Of a stretch of DNA of 9,931 bases, positions 1-5,774 are shown in pieces. The stretch covers positions 1,365,175 to 1,375,105 of the forward strand of contig CP070752.1 in the NCBI GenBank assembly GCA_020348625.1, in the 5' to 3' direction. Each line of letters starts with the position of its first letter. Position 1 is the stretch's first letter. A program made the translations under genes and the position numbers. The notes under the pieces were generated by a model that made no database searches, was not told the origin of the DNA, and worked only from the letters and a program-made list of their open reading frames with translations. Source of the DNA: Deltaproteobacteria bacterium (GTDB taxonomy: Bacteria; Desulfobacterota; DSM-4660; Desulfatiglandales; B25-G16).

Positions 1-741
1 ACCATTTATGTGTTTGCTGAGGATCACCTCTTTTGGGTTGAGCACTGGTTCCATACCATTTGGTTTGACAAGATAAGGGAACTTGGAAAGCTTCTGGTCA
101 ATGCCGGAATGCTCAATGAGGCAGATGACATATTTATGTTTAACCGTTACGAGGTTCCTCAGATCCTTACGGAGGTGGCCACCGCCTGGGCATTGGGCGT
201 GGATGTACCCTTAAGGAGCGACTACTATAAGGCCAAGGTTGATAAGCGGAAGAAGATCCTGGAGGCAGCCAGGAAGTGGAGCCCGGTGCCGGCTCTAGGG
301 ATCCCACCCGAAGAAGTGGCGGAACCATTTACCGTCATGTTGTGGGGGATCACCACCGACAAAGTGCAGGAATGGCTTAAAGGTGCCGAAGCACCTGCTG
401 GCGAGGAAGTCTCGGAACTCAAGGGCTTCGCGTCTTCAGCAGGCGTTGTGGAAGGCAAGGCGCGGGTGCTCAAGCTCCTCGGGGAGATTACGGACCTTCA
501 ACCAGGAGAGATTTTGGTCTGCCCTTGCACCAACCCGTCGTGGGCGCCTGTGTTCGGGAAGATTGGCGCTGCGGTTACGGACATCGGTGGACTCACCTGC
601 CACGCCGCTATCGTGTCCAGGGAATATGGTCTGCCGTCCGTTACGGGCACCGGCTTCGCCACATCGGTCATAAAAACCGGGGATACCGTCCGAGTCGATG
701 GCGATACGGGTGTGGTCAGCATTGTGAAAAGGGCTGCCTAA
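1..741 (+). CDS. ppsA: Phenylphosphate synthase PpsA-like subunit (phosphohistidine swivelling domain), 5' end outside window
   Basis: The frame is open from base 1, so the N-terminus lies outside the window. The visible 246 codons end at TAA 739-741. The C-terminal ~105 residues form a PEP-utilising mobile (swivelling) domain. The motif GGLTCHAAIVSREYG carries the phosphorylatable histidine (codon 591-593... reading TGC CAC at about 598-603), only 45 residues before the stop. In PEP synthase and pyruvate phosphate dikinase a PEP-binding barrel of several hundred residues follows this domain. Here nothing follows, so the phosphoryl group is unlikely to come from or go to PEP/pyruvate. This layout, with the histidine close to the C-terminus, is known for PpsA of phenylphosphate synthase, which passes phosphate from His to phenol. 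The upstream part (Trp-rich helices, EDHLFWVEHWFH) would form the acceptor-specific region. The partner ATP-grasp subunit follows 120 bp downstream. The domain is certain; phenol as substrate is inferred, and another phenolic acceptor is possible. Confidence 0.75.
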   Translation, partial: TIYVFAEDHLFWVEHWFHTIWFDKIRELGKLLVNAGMLNEADDIFMFNRYEVPQILTEVATAWALGVDVPLRSDYYKAKVDKRKKILEAARKWSPVPALGIPPEEVAEPFTVMLWGITTDKVQEWLKGAEAPAGEEVSELKGFASSAGVVEGKARVLKLLGEITDLQPGEILVCPCTNPSWAPVFGKIGAAVTDIGGLTCHAAIVSREYGLPSVTGTGFATSVIKTGDTVRVDGDTGVVSIVKRAA

Positions 742-802
742 ATAGCCGCAAGGAGCCTAGCTCGGAAGACATTCAAAATCTTCAAACGAATGCCCGCTAT
801 GA

Positions 803-840
803 CCCCGCTCCCATTAGCCAATGGCTGAAAGGGGGCGGGG
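803..840 (+). promoter_or_regulatory. Strong nested hairpin between the two synthase subunit genes
   Basis: CCCCGCTCCC (803-812) pairs over all ten positions with GGGGGCGGGG (831-840), with one G-U wobble. Inside it, TTAGCC (814-819) can pair with GGCTGA (823-828) around an AAT triloop. No T-run follows, so it is not a typical intrinsic terminator. It ends just before the GGAAAGG (844-850) that serves as ribosome binding site for the next gene. It could set subunit ratio by RNA processing, stability or ribosome access; that role is inferred. Confidence 0.45.
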
Positions 841-861
841 AATGGAAAGGCGCTGATCGAG

Positions 862-1938
862 ATGGACTATGTCCTGGTCCTGAATTTTGATGCCGTGAAC
901 AAGGATTCACTCCCACTTGTTGGGGGCAAGAATGCCAGCTTGGGAGAGATGATCAAGGCGGGAATAAGAGTTCCGCCCGGTTTTGCCGTCACAACCGATG
1001 CCTACCTGTATTTCATAACCGAAACCGGAATCAAAGATCGGATTTACGGAATCCTCTCTGACCTAAACGTGGAACAGATGGATGCCCTCAACAATGCCAG
1101 TTCAGAAGTACAACAATTGATCAAGAATGCCTCGATGCCGGATGAAGTTGGGAAAGCCATACGAGAGAGCTACTCACAACTAGGCAAGGAATGCTCTGTC
1201 AAAGCTGTGCCAGTGGCCGTGCGATCCAGCGCTACTGCCGAAGACCTGCCAACAGCGAGCTTCGCCGGACAGCAGGAAACCTACCTCTGGATTGAGGGAA
1301 TAGGCAGGGTCCTTGAAAATGTCCAGAACTGTTGGGCCAGTCTGTTTACCCCTCGGGCCATCAGTTACAGGGTAAAGAACGACTTTGCCCATGACAAGGT
1401 GCTTATAAGCGTCGGGGTTCAAAAGATGGTCAACTCTAGGGCGGCGGGTGTTATGTTTACCCTTAACCCCACAAACGGAGACCCGTCCAAGGTGGTTTTA
1501 GAAGGGAGCTGGGGATTGGGGGAGACGGTGGTATCCGGTTCCGTAAACCCCGACAAGTTTGTCGTGGATAAGGTGGTCATGGAGACCTCTGAAAAGACCA
1601 TATCCACCAAGCACATCGAATGTGTCTATGATCCTGAAAAGGGAGAGGTTGTGAACGCAGATGTGGAAGAGGGTAAGCAATGCACGTGTTGTTTGGAGGA
1701 CTGGGAGGTCAAGGAACTGGTAAGGATTGGCAAGAACATAGAGTCACATTATGGCCTCCCCATGGATATCGAGTGGGCCATCGATAAGGATCTGGGTTTT
1801 CCGGAAAACACGTTTATCGTCCAAGCAAGACCGGAGACTGTGTGGAGCCAGCGTAAGGCAGAATCTCTTATCGGTAAGAAGAGCGGCTACCAGCTCTTGA
1901 TGGAGCAGGCTATGAAACGCATTAAGATTCAGGGGTAA
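862..1938 (+). CDS. ppsB: Phenylphosphate synthase PpsB-like subunit (PEP-synthase-type ATP-grasp domain)
   Basis: This 358-residue protein consists of only the N-terminal ATP-binding half of the PEP synthase/pyruvate phosphate dikinase family (PPDK_N). Visible signatures are VGGKNASLGEM (20-30), the arginine-containing nucleotide motif VRSSATAEDLPTASFAGQQE (120-139), GVMFTLNP (196-203), MDIEWA (301-306) and the terminal QARPETVW (321-328). These cover the whole domain, so the protein is complete rather than truncated. PpsB of phenylphosphate synthase has this architecture and nearly this length. Its expected role is to use ATP to phosphorylate the histidine of the upstream PpsA-like subunit, in the cytoplasm. 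The ATG at 862 gives the family-typical N-terminus; GGAAAGG at 844-850 is the ribosome binding site, with a rather long gap of 11. A cysteine cluster CTCC (274-277) is unusual and of unknown meaning. No CBS-domain third subunit (PpsC) follows directly. Confidence 0.8.
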   Translation: MDYVLVLNFDAVNKDSLPLVGGKNASLGEMIKAGIRVPPGFAVTTDAYLYFITETGIKDRIYGILSDLNVEQMDALNNASSEVQQLIKNASMPDEVGKAIRESYSQLGKECSVKAVPVAVRSSATAEDLPTASFAGQQETYLWIEGIGRVLENVQNCWASLFTPRAISYRVKNDFAHDKVLISVGVQKMVNSRAAGVMFTLNPTNGDPSKVVLEGSWGLGETVVSGSVNPDKFVVDKVVMETSEKTISTKHIECVYDPEKGEVVNADVEEGKQCTCCLEDWEVKELVRIGKNIESHYGLPMDIEWAIDKDLGFPENTFIVQARPETVWSQRKAESLIGKKSGYQLLMEQAMKRIKIQG

Positions 1939-1945
1939 ATTATCG

Positions 1946-1968
1946 CATCCACATGGATGGGTATACCC
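1946..1968. promoter_or_regulatory. Overlapping inverted repeats upstream of the receiver gene
   Basis: CATCC (1946-1950) and GGATG (1955-1959) form a small inverted repeat. It overlaps GGGTATACCC (1959-1968), a perfect 10-bp palindrome. They sit in the 73-bp gap between the PpsB-like gene and the receiver gene, so an operator or a small RNA stem is possible. No regulator can be assigned. Confidence 0.2.
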
Positions 1969-2011
1969 TGAAAGCCCGTGGGCGGGGATTGTAACTTGAA
2001 AAAGGAGTAGT

Positions 2012-2548
2012 ATGTCAGAGAGCCGTTTGTTGGATGGTAAGAAGATTCTTGCAGTGGATGATGAACCTGATGTCTTGGAGGTTCTGGAAGGGCTCCTGAC
2101 GATGTGTGATGTAGTAAAAGCTACTACATCTAATGAAGCCGAAGAGTTCCTGGAATCGGAGGATTTTGACATAGCAATTCTGGACATTATGGGCGTTGAC
2201 GGATATCGCCTCTTAGATATCGCTAACCGAAGAAATATAACAGCTGTCATGTTGACAGCTCATGCATTTACTCCTGACAATCTGGTGAGATCTATCAAAG
2301 AAGGAGCTGCTTCTTATCTCCCTAAGGAAGAACTGCCGAATATTGCGACTTTTTTGAATGATATATTAGACGCACAGGAAAAGGGCAAAAGTACATGGGA
2401 ACCCTGGCAGGAGAGATTGCCTTCCTCTTATTTTGAAAAGAGATGGGGAGCCGCCTGGCGGGATACTGATAAGGATTTTTGGGAGAAGTTTAGGGCCGGA
2501 ATTAGAGACAGGAAATCTCAATCCAAGGAAACTGATTCGTTGAAGTAA
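2012..2548 (+). CDS. Response regulator receiver protein with Trp-rich C-terminal tail
   Basis: Residues ~10-125 are a CheY-like receiver domain. The acidic pocket is D16-D17-E18 (AVDDEPD), the phosphoacceptor is D58 (ILDIMGVDGY), the switch residue is T82 (MLTAH) and the conserved lysine is K105 (LPKE). All catalytic positions are present, so phosphorylation by a histidine kinase is expected. The remaining ~50 residues form a charged tail rich in tryptophan (W129, W132, W145, W149, W157). No helix-turn-helix, GGDEF, EAL or kinase domain is visible in it. Output is therefore probably by protein contact rather than DNA binding; this is inferred. No cognate histidine kinase lies in the window. 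AAAGGAG at 2001-2007 precedes ATG 2012. The gene lies 73 bp after the PpsB-like gene and could be co-transcribed with it. Two perfect hairpins fall inside the coding region (2108-2130 and 2242-2260). Confidence 0.85.
   Translation: MSESRLLDGKKILAVDDEPDVLEVLEGLLTMCDVVKATTSNEAEEFLESEDFDIAILDIMGVDGYRLLDIANRRNITAVMLTAHAFTPDNLVRSIKEGAASYLPKEELPNIATFLNDILDAQEKGKSTWEPWQERLPSSYFEKRWGAAWRDTDKDFWEKFRAGIRDRKSQSKETDSLK
2108..2130 (+). repeat. Perfect 9-bp inverted repeat inside the receiver gene
   Basis: GATGTAGTA (2108-2116) and TACTACATC (2122-2130) are exact reverse complements separated by five bases. They lie over codons 33-40 of the receiver gene. In the mRNA this would be a stable small hairpin. 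A regulatory role is not established. Confidence 0.4.
2242..2260 (+). repeat. Perfect 8-bp inverted repeat inside the receiver gene
   Basis: AGCTGTCA (2242-2249) and TGACAGCT (2253-2260) are exact reverse complements around a TGT loop. They fall over the codons for the T82 switch region. This is the second perfect hairpin in the same gene, about 110 bases after the first. Confidence 0.35.
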
Positions 2549-2612
2549 GCTGATTTTGCCATGTTATGAAGGAGGTTAAGTCACTTTTCTCCAATGGTCC
2601 ATCGGCATCAAC

Positions 2613-2705
2613 GTGGCCTTTACACGGGGTAAGCCACTAAAGTTTGGCAGGCGGTTTTTCGGCCTGATTCTATCCGAAACTGGGGCTCTCTAAAAACGGG
2701 AGCCC
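2613..2705 (+). promoter_or_regulatory. Structured 5' leader of the repeat membrane protein gene (three stems)
   Basis: Three consecutive stems can be drawn in the 179-bp gap after the receiver gene. Stem 1: GTGGC 2613-2617 with GCCAC 2633-2637, continued inward by TTAC 2620-2623 with GTAA 2629-2632. Stem 2: AGTTT 2641-2645 with AAACT 2677-2681, enclosing CAGGC 2648-2652 with GCCTG 2662-2666. Stem 3: GGGCTCTC 2683-2690 with GGGAGCCC 2698-2705 (one G-U). The ribosome binding site AAAGGAGG (2713-2720) follows at once. No T-run follows stem 3, so attenuation by an intrinsic terminator is not evident. It matches no riboswitch I recognise. Confidence 0.4.
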
Positions 2706-2727
2706 TTAGAAGAAAGGAGGGAATGCA

Positions 2728-3861
2728 ATGGACGAATTAACACCTACGGCACGTTGGACCGTAACGCAACCTTGGCGGGGGATATTTGGGCTCGTTGTCA
2801 CACTGGCAGCCATGCTGATTATCACCTCTATTTTTGACATGAAATCGTATCTGGGCATATTTACGTCATTTATCCTGTTAAATGTGCCTATCGTGGCTGT
2901 CATCGGTGCGGGTTGGCAGGGCCAATATCCATCCACGGAGGGATTGTCACAGCCGGCGCGGGGGTTTCTGCTCACCGCCTTTGTGGTGGTTATCGGGATT
3001 CTATGCGCCCTTGGGTTGGTGAACTTCGGCGCCGGTGGCGCGGCCACGCCATTTATTCATGTGGAGGCGATTAATATCGTCATTACCACGTTCTTCCTCG
3101 TGATCGCATTCGGCATGTGGCCGTTTCAGAAGCTCTCGCTTCCGGCAAAAGGATTTCTTACTTTAATTCTTGCCTATATCATAGGTTGGCTGATCACAGT
3201 GCTGTTTTTTAATTTCAGCCTGCTATCAAATCCCAAGGGGATCATACCCTCTCCCGTTGATCCGGTTCCCTTTTATGCCGAGGGAGGACCACTCGCTCCA
3301 TTTGCCAATATAGCGCCGATGGGGGCGTTTGCCTGGGAGTCTGCTCTCCTATACTATTTCTGTGTATTTAGTTTCCTCTGGTGCTTCGTTATACTTCAAT
3401 TCTGGCCATTCAACAAATCCCCAAAACTAATGAAGCAGCCGGTAATGGGCATTGTTGTGGTGATCAGTTGTTTGATATTGGGCACTATTCTCTATTTCAT
3501 AGGGGTTTCAGCACTGAAGATAGCACCTCTCAGATTTATGATTTATCTCATTTCATTCCTCTTCGGGCTGCTTATGTTCTTGTTCATGTTTCAGACATGG
3601 CCGGGGCGTGCCATCAAGAGTCCGACGGGTGGCGGGTTCTTGAATATCGTGCTTGCCATAATAGCGGGGATTATTGCCTATAATCTTCTCATGGCCTTTT
3701 GTACCGCCCATTTTGGATCCGAAGCCATGGGTCAGTACCCGAGCGATGTGTTTGCATTGGGTAATCTCATGCTTGGCCTGGTGTTCCCGGCCTGGGCCGT
3801 GTATGCGGTAATGTGGGATTTCTGGCCTCTGCCCCCAACGCCGCCTCCGCCCTCCGAGTAA
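2728..3861 (+). CDS. Membrane protein with five internal two-helix repeats, function unknown
   Basis: I do not recognise this family. The 377-residue protein has about ten hydrophobic segments (near 19-36, 42-62, 79-100, 112-131, 142-163, 203-226, 241-262, 268-290, 302-324, 341-365), so it is a polytopic inner-membrane protein. It reads as five tandem units. Each begins with P-x-x-G (P15-G18, P76-G79, P139-G142, P238-G241, P299-G302) and a helix. Each ends with a second helix closing on Trp, mostly Trp-Pro (W63, W131-P132, W226-P227, W291-P292, W366-P367). Start-to-start spacing is 61-63 residues, except unit 3, which carries an insertion (~165-200, Pro/Gly-rich). GQYPS occurs twice (65-69, 335-339). 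The tail is Pro-rich. There is no signal peptide beyond the first helix and no ABC, MFS or kinase motif. AAAGGAGG 2713-2720 supports ATG 2728. Its position beside the synthase genes suggests, without proving, a role in uptake or sensing of an aromatic compound. Confidence 0.85.
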   Translation: MDELTPTARWTVTQPWRGIFGLVVTLAAMLIITSIFDMKSYLGIFTSFILLNVPIVAVIGAGWQGQYPSTEGLSQPARGFLLTAFVVVIGILCALGLVNFGAGGAATPFIHVEAINIVITTFFLVIAFGMWPFQKLSLPAKGFLTLILAYIIGWLITVLFFNFSLLSNPKGIIPSPVDPVPFYAEGGPLAPFANIAPMGAFAWESALLYYFCVFSFLWCFVILQFWPFNKSPKLMKQPVMGIVVVISCLILGTILYFIGVSALKIAPLRFMIYLISFLFGLLMFLFMFQTWPGRAIKSPTGGGFLNIVLAIIAGIIAYNLLMAFCTAHFGSEAMGQYPSDVFALGNLMLGLVFPAWAVYAVMWDFWPLPPTPPPPSE

Positions 3862-3870
3862 CGTGATAAT

Positions 3871-3902
3871 CAGAGGCATCCCTCTACTCTGGGATGCCTC
3901 TG
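3871..3902 (+). terminator. Hairpin terminator after the membrane protein gene
   Basis: CAGAGGCATCCC (3871-3882) and GGGATGCCTCTG (3891-3902) form a perfect 12-bp stem with an 8-base loop, starting 9 bases after the stop codon. The only T-run is 27 bases further on (seven Ts at 3929-3935), so the classic intrinsic form is incomplete. It is still the strongest hairpin in the window and marks the end of block 1. Confidence 0.65.
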
Positions 3903-4302
3903 CCCCCACCTAGATCGTTTGACACCCGTTTTTTTCTATGGCAGTATGCGTTGTATTAGGCTATGTCAGGGTTCAGTGGATCTTATGCACTACTACTGCC
4001 CAATCAGAATCGACTCCGGCTTCATTGGATGGATAAGCGCCTGATTCTAAACAAAGGCTGTTACTCCTGAATATTTAGGTTGTCACGGGTTAAGGGTGCT
4101 TTTCGAACAGAAACCGATTTTTGACACGATTGCTTTTGTTCGGGGTTCGGAGCAGCGTAACGTTTTTAGGATACCACTGCAACGCATGAAATGTCAGGTA
4201 CTCTCTTTTTCGAGGCCTTTTAGGTTGTTCTAGATCTTAGAAACTGAGGTTTCCGAGCGCAGGGGATTATCTCACAATGGTAAGTCAGGTTAGAAGGCGT
4301 GG
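3903..4302. other. 400-bp intergenic region with possible promoter and long-range inverted repeat
   Basis: No convincing gene is seen on either strand. A consensus -35 hexamer TTGACA (3919-3924) is followed 17 bases later by CAGTAT (3942-3947), a weak -10. The exact inverted repeat GGCAGTA (3940-3946) / TACTGCC (3994-4000) starts at that -10. A second pair, AGAATC 4006-4011 / GATTCT 4043-4048, lies just behind. A small RNA or a long lysR leader is possible; degenerate coding sequence cannot be excluded. Confidence 0.3.
4228..4242. promoter_or_regulatory. Candidate LysR-type regulator box upstream of lysR
   Basis: TTCTA-GATCT-TAGAA is an interrupted palindrome with T-N11-A geometry, the pattern typical of LysR-type binding sites. 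It ends 63 bases before the regulator's start codon, which fits autoregulation. The assignment rests on pattern alone. Confidence 0.35.
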
Positions 4303-4305
4303 GTG

Positions 4306-5250
4306 ATGGTGAATTTTAAGCAGCTCAGAACCTTTTACCAGGCTGCTAGATATCAGAACTGTACAGTTGCGGCGGAAAAGCTTTTTATAACTCAACCCGC
4401 TGTCAGTGCCCAAGTGAAGGCATTTGAGGAGTCATGCAATCTTAAGCTATTTAAGAAGAGAGGGCGGAGGATTTATCTGACAGATGAAGGTAAAACCCTC
4501 TATGAATACGCCAGCAAGGTCTTTGAATATGAGAAGGAAATAGAGAATGCCATCGAAGATATGAGAGAATTAAAAAGGGGTATTCTGAGGTTAGGAACAA
4601 CAAAAACCTATGCGCAGTCATACATGCCCTTTTTGGTATCCGGATTTAGACGGTATTACCCTCATATCAAGATCCATCTAGACGAGGGTAGTTCTCTCCA
4701 AATGGCCAACAGCCTGCTTGATTTTCAAAATGAGATTGTAATCGTCGCCAAAGTTGAGGACAACCATCAAATCAGGTTTGTCCCCTTCTGCCGAGAGGAA
4801 ATTGTAGTCCTCCTTCCACCAGAGCATCATATTGCACAAAGAGATTCGATAACCATGGCCGAGCTGGCTGAGGAGCCGATCGTCATAAAGGAGGCAGGAT
4901 CCGGAACACGGAAGGCTATAAACGATGCGTTCGTCAGTAAAGGTCTTGCTCCGAATATCTTGATGGAAACGAACAACACAGACTTTATCAAACAACTCGT
5001 AATGCGTGGAGACGGCGTCTCTTTTCTGGTGAGGTCGGCAGTGTCAACAGAGCTTGAACAGGGGAAACTTGTCACCATTCCTATAGGAGATTGCCAAATT
5101 CTCGCAGATGTAAATATCGCCTATTTGAAAAACCAGCATCTCTCAACGCCTGCCCTCGCTTTCCTCAATATGTTGGAGGATCTCTCCTCAGAGGGCACCA
5201 CTCTTCAGGGCATTGAGAGCCTGTTAGCCAAAATGGTTGTCCAGCCCTAA
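4306..5250 (+). CDS. LysR-family transcriptional regulator
   Basis: This 314-residue protein has the standard LysR layout. The N-terminal winged helix-turn-helix (about 3-62) contains TVAAEKLFITQPAVSAQVKAF (20-40), followed by the wing with RRIYLTDEGKTL. A linker helix (about 63-90) follows. The effector-binding domain starts at RGILRLGTTKTYAQSYMP (from 91) and runs to about 295. Sequence around the start of the effector domain is of the CbbR/CysL-like type, though the inducer cannot be read from sequence. ATG 4306 is preferred over GTG 4303 because GAAGG (4293-4297) is then 8 bases away. Length is normal for the family. It is not divergent from a target, which is unusual for LysR genes. The nearest downstream target is the ubiD operon 524 bp away on the same strand. 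Control of that operon is a reasonable inference, with an aromatic or pathway intermediate as co-inducer. Confidence 0.9.
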   Translation: MVNFKQLRTFYQAARYQNCTVAAEKLFITQPAVSAQVKAFEESCNLKLFKKRGRRIYLTDEGKTLYEYASKVFEYEKEIENAIEDMRELKRGILRLGTTKTYAQSYMPFLVSGFRRYYPHIKIHLDEGSSLQMANSLLDFQNEIVIVAKVEDNHQIRFVPFCREEIVVLLPPEHHIAQRDSITMAELAEEPIVIKEAGSGTRKAINDAFVSKGLAPNILMETNNTDFIKQLVMRGDGVSFLVRSAVSTELEQGKLVTIPIGDCQILADVNIAYLKNQHLSTPALAFLNMLEDLSSEGTTLQGIESLLAKMVVQP

Positions 5251-5774
5251 TGAAGATGTGGTGACATTTCCTCGTTTTCTTCTGTTCTATACCCGGCACA
5301 CATGGTTTAACTACACTGACCTGAGAAGATAGCGCTCATGCCGGCGCCCTGAAACAGGCAGCATGAATCCATCGAAGATTCTGGAAAAGAAATGGTTAGG
5401 AATGTATCGGAGCGATAGGGTGTGCCCACGCAGTTTAAAGAAAATATCGGGCCGTGATAAAATGGAAGGACTCCTGCGACATTGCCAATTCATAACTTCA
5501 GTTTATAAATTCCATAAAATTTATAAAATTGACAAAGTCTTCTGAATAGGTCATTCAAAAATAAGATTATCTCTCGTTTAACTATATTCTGCGGTTATGC
5601 GTTTTACCGCAGGGGACAAAGAAAAAATGGCGCCGAGTCTAATACCCATTGATTCTATCAGAACGGCACGAGCTTTTGGCGCGCTCGAGCTAAGAAATAG
5701 AAGAGTTATTTAGGTGCATGGAAGGACATTTATTAGTAAACTGTAATTATTCTTCTAAGAAGGAGGTATAGCCA
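5251..5774. other. 524-bp regulatory gap upstream of ubiD, no convincing gene
   Basis: The gap becomes AT-rich towards ubiD. It holds the operator-like repeat at 5502-5527 and an isolated TTGACA (5529-5534) without a good -10. It also holds the hairpin CTGCGGT 5589-5595 / ACCGCAG 5606-5612 and a small inverted repeat CGAGC 5669-5673 / GCTCG 5683-5687. A 60-codon frame at 5363-5545 has no ribosome binding site and no recognisable motif. The gap's length suggests a distant promoter or a long leader for the ubiD operon. Confidence 0.4.
5502..5527. promoter_or_regulatory. AT-rich operator-like inverted repeat upstream of the ubiD operon
   Basis: TTTATAAATT (5502-5511) and AATTTATAAA (5518-5527) are exact reverse complements separated by six bases. 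Each arm contains the self-palindromic octamer TTTATAAA, and the two octamers are 18 bp apart centre to centre. A TTGACA hexamer begins two bases after the second arm. The geometry fits a dimer-of-dimers binding site. The likeliest binder nearby is the upstream LysR protein, but this is inferred. Confidence 0.4.

Noticed and set aside
1..1938. A single PEP synthase gene broken by a frameshift
   Set aside because: The C-terminal-type domain comes first and the N-terminal-type domain second, and each ends cleanly, so the order cannot arise from a broken PEP synthase.
2569..2632. Leader peptide gene served by AAGGAGG at 2569-2575
   Set aside because: The first ATG (2594) is 18 bases away and opens only a 12-codon frame, so the site does not support a start there.
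3871..3936. Complete intrinsic terminator with U-tract
   Set aside because: The T-run begins 27 bases after the stem, too far for the classic mechanism, so only the hairpin itself is annotated.
4121..4149. Promoter with TTGACA upstream of lysR
   Set aside because: No -10-like hexamer lies 16-18 bases downstream; the sequence there is GGTTCG.
5363..5545. 60-codon + strand ORF in the lysR-ubiD gap
   Set aside because: It has no ribosome binding site, no recognisable motif, and overlaps the AT-rich operator-like repeat.
5663..5680. Sigma-54 promoter (CGGCACG followed by TTTTGGC)
   Set aside because: The GG to GC distance is two bases longer than the strict spacing required by sigma-54.
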